A stretch of 64,000 nt of DNA from JANMEB01 sp041745295 (lineage in GTDB: Bacteria > Planctomycetota > Planctomycetia > Pirellulales > Pirellulaceae), in contig JBGTJE010000078.1 of the NCBI GenBank assembly GCA_041745295.1, forward strand, positions 30,120 through 94,119. Direction: 5' to 3'. Both the position numbers and the translations under genes were made by a program. The notes below the pieces were generated by a model that saw only the letters and a program-made list of their open reading frames with translations, was not told where the DNA came from and did no database searches. Shown here piece by piece: positions 59,638-64,000 of this stretch. The stretch's first letter is position 1. Each line of letters opens with the position of its first letter.

Positions 59638-59665
59638 CAAGCCAGTGTCGGGGCACACTGGCTTG
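59638..59665. repeat. 11-bp perfect hairpin
   Basis: Arms CAAGCCAGTGT and ACACTGGCTTG around CGGGGC. No T-run on either side, so a REP-like structure is more likely than a terminator. Confidence 0.6.
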
Positions 59666-59673
59666 AAAAGGTT

Positions 59674-59913
59674 CTCGTTGTGCTACACAAGTTTTTGATT
59701 TGAACCGCGAAGCGGAGTTATGCGGTAGACTGGGACGCCAGCCCCAAGTAGTCGAGCGAAATTGGATCGGAACCGCGAAGCAGTGGCATGATTTCGTTAC
59801 GCATGGCGCTGCACTGCGGCGCAAAATGCTCCACTTGCCGACCACCTGGGGCTGGCGCCCCAGGCAATCGTATGCCGCCGCTTCGCGGCTGAAAAGTTGT
59901 GCATCACAACGAG
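59674..59913. repeat. Large inverted repeat with arms of about 75 bases
   Basis: The left arm at 59674-59752 and the right arm at 59840-59913 are imperfect reverse complements. Shared blocks in order: CTCGTTGTG, CACAA, TTTT, CCGCGAAGCGG, CTGGG, CGCCAGCCCCA, GTC. The arms end in a gap of about 87 bases. The element has no coding capacity and resembles a MITE or a large non-coding RNA hairpin. Confidence 0.7.
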
Positions 59914-59969
59914 GCAACAGTATTGGGCATGCGATGACAAAGCATTTGCAATGCGCAGTTCAGAACGGC

Positions 59970-61109
59970 CTATTCGGCCACGGCCTCGGTTTCGTCAGCT
60001 TCCTTTTCGACTGGCGGGTCGGCGACGTAGCCGCCGTCTGAAGTGATCTTGTCCTTGATTTCGTCCGCAATTTTTGGATTGTCCATTAAATAATTTCGGG
60101 CTTTTTCTTTGCCCTGGCCCAAGTGCAAGTTGCCGAATTTGAACCAAGCCCCGCTGCGCACGACGACTTTGTGCAGGACACCCAAATCGAGCAGATCACC
60201 TTCGTAGCTGATCCCGTTGGAGTGCATCATGTCGAATTCCGCGACGCGGAACGGCGGCGCGACTTTGTTTTTGACCACTTTGACTTTCACCCGTTGCCCG
60301 ATGACCTCTTCGCCCTCTTTGAGCGAGCCGATTTTGCGGACGTCGAGTCGGACCGAGCTGTAAAACTTGAGCGCGCGACCGCCCGGAGTGGTTTCGGGAT
60401 TGCCGAACATTACGCCGATCTTCTCGCGAATCTGATTGATAAAGACCGTGCATGTCTTACTCTTGCTAATCGCGCCGGTCAGTTTGCGCATCGATTGGCT
60501 CATTAAGCGGGCTTGCAAGCCGACGTGGGCATCGCCGATTTCGCCCTCCAGTTCCTGCCTCGGAACCAGGGCTGCGACCGAATCGATGACGATAATGTCG
60601 ACCGAGTTCGACTTGATCAACATCTCGGTGATTTGCATCGCCTCTTCCCCGGAGCTCGGTTGGCTGATCAACAGCATGTTGAGATCGACGCCGAGTTTTT
60701 TGGCCCAGGCCGGGTCGAATGCATGTTCGGCATCGATCAGCGCGGCGATCCCGCCCGTCTTTTGAGATTGGGCGATCGCGTGCAGCGCCAACGTCGTCTT
60801 GCCGCTCGATTCCGGACCGTAGATTTCAATCACGCGGCCGCAGGGGAGACCTTGGCCACCGAGGGCGATATCCAACGACAGGCTTCCCGTGGGAATCCCG
60901 CGGATTGCCTTGATATTCACTCCACTCAAGGTCATGATCGAGCCGTCGCCGAACTGCTGTTCGATCTGTTGCACGGCGGTCTTGAGTTGATCGTGTTCCT
61001 TGAACATGGCGTCAAAGCCGGCCTCGCCTTCGGGGCGCTTGTTGGATTTTCCAGCCGATTTGGTCTTTTCTTTTCGGTTCATTTTTTCTTCAGTTACCAG
61101 GTTGGTCAT
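59970..61109 (-). CDS. recA: Recombinase RecA
   Basis: The product is 379 residues. ATG 61109 is preceded by GGAG at six bases; an ATG 12 bases upstream is too close to the Shine-Dalgarno. Walker A is GPESSGKTTL, the Walker B strand is DIIVIDSVAALVP, loop L1 is near EGEIGDAHVGLQARLMSQSMRKLT and loop L2 near EKIGVMFGNPETTPGG. A Lys/Arg-rich start of 30 residues is unlike E. coli and is usual in some other phyla. It binds single-stranded DNA, exchanges strands and activates LexA cleavage. I could not identify an SOS box. Not linked to recX in this window. Confidence 0.97.
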   Translation of the reverse strand: MTNLVTEEKMNRKEKTKSAGKSNKRPEGEAGFDAMFKEHDQLKTAVQQIEQQFGDGSIMTLSGVNIKAIRGIPTGSLSLDIALGGQGLPCGRVIEIYGPESSGKTTLALHAIAQSQKTGGIAALIDAEHAFDPAWAKKLGVDLNMLLISQPSSGEEAMQITEMLIKSNSVDIIVIDSVAALVPRQELEGEIGDAHVGLQARLMSQSMRKLTGAISKSKTCTVFINQIREKIGVMFGNPETTPGGRALKFYSSVRLDVRKIGSLKEGEEVIGQRVKVKVVKNKVAPPFRVAEFDMMHSNGISYEGDLLDLGVLHKVVVRSGAWFKFGNLHLGQGKEKARNYLMDNPKIADEIKDKITSDGGYVADPPVEKEADETEAVAE

Positions 61110-61831
61110 GATGGTCTCCATTCTCCTAAGGGCGCAGCGGTCCTCGCTGACGCTGGACATAGGAAATATTTTAACGCAATCCGCTCGCAATTGCATTCCG
61201 GCAGTCTGCTGGCGCGACAAGTGGCCAGCGATCGTCAGCGAAAATCCGGAGGGAAGTACGGCCTCCACGACAATTGCCAGCGGGATAATGTAGTATTCGC
61301 GGATCGCCGGACTCGTCTGGTCCCAACGGCTGGCCGACGGTGCAAATTTTAGAGATTTTTTCGGGCGGTTTGGAATCGGCCACCCGTCGAATTCCGCATA
61401 AACAATTGAGTGGTACCCCTTCTGAGTTTTCGATCGGCTAGGCCACTCACACTCTTGGGTGGCACGCCATGAGTCTTCGAAGGGCGTGGCTGCGTAAACA
61501 CTTGGTTCAACCACGCCCTTCGCAAAGCCTCAGGGACGTGCCACCCCAAGACGTAAATTCAGATCCCTTCGATCCATCGCGGAATGACAAACCAACCAGC
61601 GAAACAAACAATGTCGATCGCCGCGACGACAACTGCGTAGACGATGCTGGGATCGGGTAAAGGCATAATTGCTGTCGATCTTCCATCAAGTCGATTGGGC
61701 ACCGCGGCGCATTGTATATCCGCCCACCTATCGAGTCCAAACTTGATTGGACGGCAATCCGTTGACATCCGTCCCCCGTCGGGGTCCAATAATTTCTTAA
61801 ATCAGAAAAATTCAACCTGGGGAGTCCAAGT
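61110..61831. other. Long intergenic region upstream of recA
   Basis: 722 bases between divergent recA and the exported helical protein. It holds an inverted repeat at 61454-61550 and presumably both promoters. A TAAAAT box about 45 bases upstream of recA has no convincing -35. No coding frame. Confidence 0.5.
61454..61550. repeat. Long inverted repeat with TTGGGTGGCAC ends
   Basis: The left arm opens CTTGGGTGGCAC at 61454 and reaches AAGGGCGTGGC near 61491. The right arm, from CCACGCCCTTCG near 61511 to GTGCCACCCCAAG at 61550, is its near reverse complement. They flank an 18-20-base centre, forming a hairpin of nearly 40 bp with a small mismatch in the middle. Confidence 0.7.
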
Positions 61832-62515
61832 ATGAATGTTCGAACAATTACGTTGGTTGTTTTCATTAGTACATTCGCGCTGATCGTCTCAACGAACACC
61901 GTTGCCGCGCAGGGACGAGGGCGGATGGGACCGTCGTTTTCAAGACTGATTTCAATGCCCGAAGTTCAAACCGAACTCAAACTCCAAAGCGACTTATTGG
62001 AAAAGGTTAAAGCCTTCGCCGAAGAATCCCAGGCGAAAATGCGCGAAGAGCGGCAGATGATCGCCGATCAAGGATTGGAACCAGCCGAAATGCGTGCCGA
62101 AATGACCGCGCTTAATGATCAATTCCAGGCCAAGGACGCCGAGGCCTTAGGAAAAATCCTTTCGGCTGAACAGATGACGCGACTGAAACAGCTCATGGTT
62201 CAGCAACAGGGCTTCAATGCAATAACCCGCAAGGAAGTTGCTGACGCCATTGGACTCAAGGAGGAAGATCGCGAAAAGCTCAAGGCAACGGTCGATATAA
62301 TCAACCAAGAAACAATGGCAAAGATGCAAGAGATTGGCCAAGGCGGTGACCGCGAACAAGCTCAAAAGATCATGGACGAAAGTCGGAAACAGGTTGAAGC
62401 AACCGTAATGTCGGCCCTCAGCGATGAACAAAAGAAAAAGTTCGAAGAACTCAAGGGGGCTGCATTCAAATTTCCCGAACCCCAAGCTCGCGGTGGTGGC
62501 CGCCGCGATTTCTAG
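61832..62515 (+). CDS. Exported helical protein, possibly Spy/LTXXQ-like
   Basis: The product is 227 residues. ATG 61832 follows GGGGAG. A signal peptide (hydrophobic residues about 7-24, cleavage near VAAQ) is followed by a Gly/Arg spot and then long amphipathic helices (EKVKAFAEESQAKMREERQMIAD and following). Repeated LSAEQMTRLKQLMVQQQG and LSDEQKKKFEELKG motifs resemble the LTxxQ-type motif of Spy/CpxP periplasmic proteins and related metal-resistance proteins. It ends in ARGGGRRDF. Exported helical proteins of this type are common in planctomycetes. Role unknown; a periplasmic chaperone is possible. Confidence 0.65.
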   Translation: MNVRTITLVVFISTFALIVSTNTVAAQGRGRMGPSFSRLISMPEVQTELKLQSDLLEKVKAFAEESQAKMREERQMIADQGLEPAEMRAEMTALNDQFQAKDAEALGKILSAEQMTRLKQLMVQQQGFNAITRKEVADAIGLKEEDREKLKATVDIINQETMAKMQEIGQGGDREQAQKIMDESRKQVEATVMSALSDEQKKKFEELKGAAFKFPEPQARGGGRRDF

Positions 62516-62531
62516 TCCGATCAACGGAACT

Positions 62532-62560
62532 TGGATTCCGGGGCTCAGCCCGGAATGACA
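62532..62560. repeat. Dispersed palindromic repeat, copy 3
   Basis: It contains ATTCCGGG-GCTCAG-CCCGGAAT, the complete hairpin. It lies between the exported helical gene and the SDR gene. Confidence 0.6.
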
Positions 62561-62655
62561 CACGTTGTGTAAGCGTTTCTAGTAGCCGAAGTCGCCAGAC
62601 TTTGGGTAAGGCGTATTCACCCGCGCCGAAACTCTGGCGAGTTCCGCTACAAGCT

Positions 62656-63456
62656 CTAAAGCGATTGCGTGCGGCCGCCGTCGACCGGCAAATTGATGCC
62701 GTTGATATAACTCGCCGCAGGGGAAGCCAAAAACGCGACGGCCGCCGCAATCTCCGCCGGAGTGGCAAAACGGCGCAAAGGGATTTCGTCTTTCATCGCT
62801 TGTTCAATCTCGGCCGCCGAACGTTGCGCCTGTTCTGCTTTGGATGTGATTAGCGATCGAAGCCGCGATGTTTCGGTCATCCCTGGCAACACGTTGTTCA
62901 CGGTAATCCCCTGTGGTCCCAGCTCGCTCGCCAGCGTCTTGGCCCAATTCGCGACTGCCGCGCGAATCGTATTGGAGACGCCCAGTCCCGCGATCGGTTG
63001 CTTCACCGAAGTCGAAATGACATTGATGATTCGACCATACCCCAACTGGCGCATGATCGGCACGACGGCTTGGACTAAGACTTGGTTGCACAGGAGATGG
63101 TTGTTGAATGCTTGGCGAAATTGATCGAGCGTCGCGGCGATGGCCGTGCCACCCGGCGGACCCCCGGTATTGTTGACCAATATATGGACGGTTGGATGTT
63201 CGCCAAGAAAGCCGGCGATAGCGTTTTGAAGGAGTTGCACATCGGCGAAATCGGCGACGACGTGGCGATGCGTTTGTCCGGGACTGCGGCTAAGTTGAGC
63301 CGTCGCCGCTTGGAGTTTTGCAGCATCCCGCGCGACAAGCACCAGGGAAGCACCCATCTCCGCCATGACTTGCGCACAGGCTCGACCGATGCCCTGCGAG
63401 CTACCACACACGATCGCAGTTTTCCCGTTCAAGTTCCACGTTTCTCGTTCCGCCAT
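62656..63456 (-). CDS. Short-chain dehydrogenase/reductase with altered active site
   Basis: The product is 266 residues. ATG 63456 is six bases after GAGGGG. The Rossmann fold shows CGSSQGIG (17-24, replacing TGxxxGIG), VNNTGGPPGG near 103-112 (NNAG-like) and the C-terminal PAEIAAAVAFLASPAASYINGINLPVDGG. The catalytic region reads VISTSVKQPIAGLGVSNTIRAAVANW: the Ser is present, but the usual YxxxK is replaced by S-x3-R. I recall an SDR subgroup with this change; activity should not be assumed. Substrate unknown. No partner gene is seen. Confidence 0.85.
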   Translation of the reverse strand: MAERETWNLNGKTAIVCGSSQGIGRACAQVMAEMGASLVLVARDAAKLQAATAQLSRSPGQTHRHVVADFADVQLLQNAIAGFLGEHPTVHILVNNTGGPPGGTAIAATLDQFRQAFNNHLLCNQVLVQAVVPIMRQLGYGRIINVISTSVKQPIAGLGVSNTIRAAVANWAKTLASELGPQGITVNNVLPGMTETSRLRSLITSKAEQAQRSAAEIEQAMKDEIPLRRFATPAEIAAAVAFLASPAASYINGINLPVDGGRTQSL

Positions 63457-63529
63457 ACCAGACCCCTCCCCTCGAATCATTGGTTGCCATGGTCGATTAC
63501 TGTACCAAGCGCGGGTCCAACCGCACCAG

Positions 63530-63757
63530 TCGCACGAGGAAAAAGATTGGTATGCGCGCGGCTTTCAAACGCGCAAGGTCAACGAGAAAACTTGGCGCGG
63601 ACACGGAGGCGGCGGCCCCATTTCCGGAATCGAAGCGGATGCCGGCTGGCTTGAGTAAGGCGACTACACCGTGATTGTTTTAGGCAACTACGATCCACGC
63701 GGCGTGAGCGTCCTATCCGACGGCATCGTCAAACTGCTCGCGCACCCGAATCCGTAA
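63530..63757 (+). pseudogene. C-terminal remnant of a beta-lactamase-type serine hydrolase
   Basis: In one frame the sequence reads WYARGFQTRK, then WRGHGGGGPISGIEADAG, a stop codon (TAA 63656-63658), and then in the same frame GDYTVIVLGNYDPRG, SDGIVKLLAHPNP, stop at 63755-63757. The HGGG motif followed by YTVIVLGNYDP is the usual end of the class C beta-lactamase/serine hydrolase family. There is no upstream catalytic domain, and the in-frame stop falls inside the domain, so this is a decayed fragment. Upstream, 63457-63529 shows no more homology. Confidence 0.6.
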
Positions 63758-64000
63758 CACGGGTTCGCATGATCGTGGAGGCGTCTATCATTTAGCAACA
63801 TCCTGATACGCCTTCTGTTTTTAGCCGCGGAGCGGCGGAAGTGTCTAGCCGTGGGTGCCAACCCTGATCATTACCCACATTTGTGTCGAGCACCGCGAAT
63901 GGTTTTGATGGCAATATTGAGTATGTCGACGCCTCGCCAAATAGTTAACCAACCGGGGTTCCCATCGCTTTTTCTGAGTAAGTGGCCCCCCAAGCCGGCG
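63758..64000. other. Unassigned right end of the window
   Basis: I see no gene. A short piece near 63822 (AGCCGCGGAGCGGCGG) resembles the end of the inverted-repeat element at 59674-59913. Confidence 0.35.

Larger units (their letters stand above)
59362..59969. other. Intergenic region carrying a large inverted-repeat element
   Basis: Between the LPG-synthase-like gene and recA. No coding frame that looks real. It holds a strong hairpin at 59638-59665 and an inverted repeat with arms of about 75 bases at 59674-59913. Confidence 0.6.

Noticed and set aside
59638..59665. Terminator for recA
   Set aside because: The hairpin lies about 300 bases after the recA stop and has no T-run in the right direction.
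60513..61352. 279-residue open frame on the plus strand
   Set aside because: Mostly antisense to recA, no family resemblance.
1..64000. CRISPR array, tRNA or rRNA genes
   Set aside because: I saw no regularly spaced direct repeats with unique spacers, no cloverleaf with a GGTTCGA-type T arm, and no rRNA sequence. The only tandem repeat (CTGAAAA) is a simple heptamer array.

Overview
The window looks like chromosomal DNA of a planctomycete (Planctomycetota, probably close to Pirellulales). By eye the base composition is moderately GC-rich. Housekeeping genes (nrdR, ispG, alaS, recA, dcd, trmL, a UvrD-type helicase) are scattered singly. They are mixed with families common in planctomycetes: ExbB/ExbD beside a membrane-anchored alpha/alpha-toroid protein, a GldF-GldG fusion with a DUF4340 partner, a giant alpha-2-macroglobulin, a small UVR-motif protein, a four-helix-bundle (S23/IVP) gene and many palindromic intergenic repeats. 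The assignment rests on gene content only. I saw no rRNA, tRNA, CRISPR, integrase, transposase or phage module.

Layout. 1-3.4 kb: an ECF sigma factor running off the left edge, a secretin-N-domain-like exported protein, a zinc-ribbon protein, and a two-gene unit of a His-rich lipoprotein and a Fur-family regulator. 3.7-6.4 kb: YqgE, then cysteine dioxygenase with a TauE/SafE anion exporter, a plausible cysteine-to-sulfite route. 6.5-12 kb: a minus-strand ABC cassette (ATPase, permease-GldG fusion, DUF4340). 12.5-17.4 kb: a lipoprotein, then a plus-strand run exbB, exbD, toroid protein and two tatA-like genes. 17.5-20 kb: an ECF sigma/anti-sigma pair, two tiny lipoprotein genes (one frameshifted) and nrdR. 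20-25.3 kb: acyltransferase, L-2-hydroxyglutarate oxidase, and the ispG-mgtE pair. 25.5-28.9 kb: trmL, helicase, TMEM175-like channel. 29-39 kb: a minus-strand group with a Tat-exported amidase, a 2027-residue alpha-2-macroglobulin, a UVR protein, ArfB and a sugar isomerase. 39.5-42.6 kb: BON protein, TraB-like protein, fatty-acid desaturase, HAD phosphatase.

42.6-50 kb is a five-gene exopolysaccharide operon on the minus strand (chain-length protein, WbaP-like initiating transferase, Wzx-type flippase, glycosyltransferase, Wzy/ligase-type polymerase). It has a recognisable promoter and a leader hairpin. 50-64 kb holds a planctomycete-type hypothetical, dcd, a BI-1 membrane protein, a Lon-N domain protein, an unknown protein, the IVP cassette, alaS, a flippase-like membrane protein, recA, an exported helical protein, an unusual SDR and a serine-hydrolase remnant.

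The best candidates for undescribed biology are: (i) the ExbB-ExbD-toroid locus, which resembles a Ton system with a toroid in place of TonB; (ii) the GldG-fusion/DUF4340 ABC cassette; (iii) the small lipoprotein pair with a slippery A-run; (iv) the IVP cassette bounded by inverted heptamer arrays; and (v) several families of long inverted repeats between genes.
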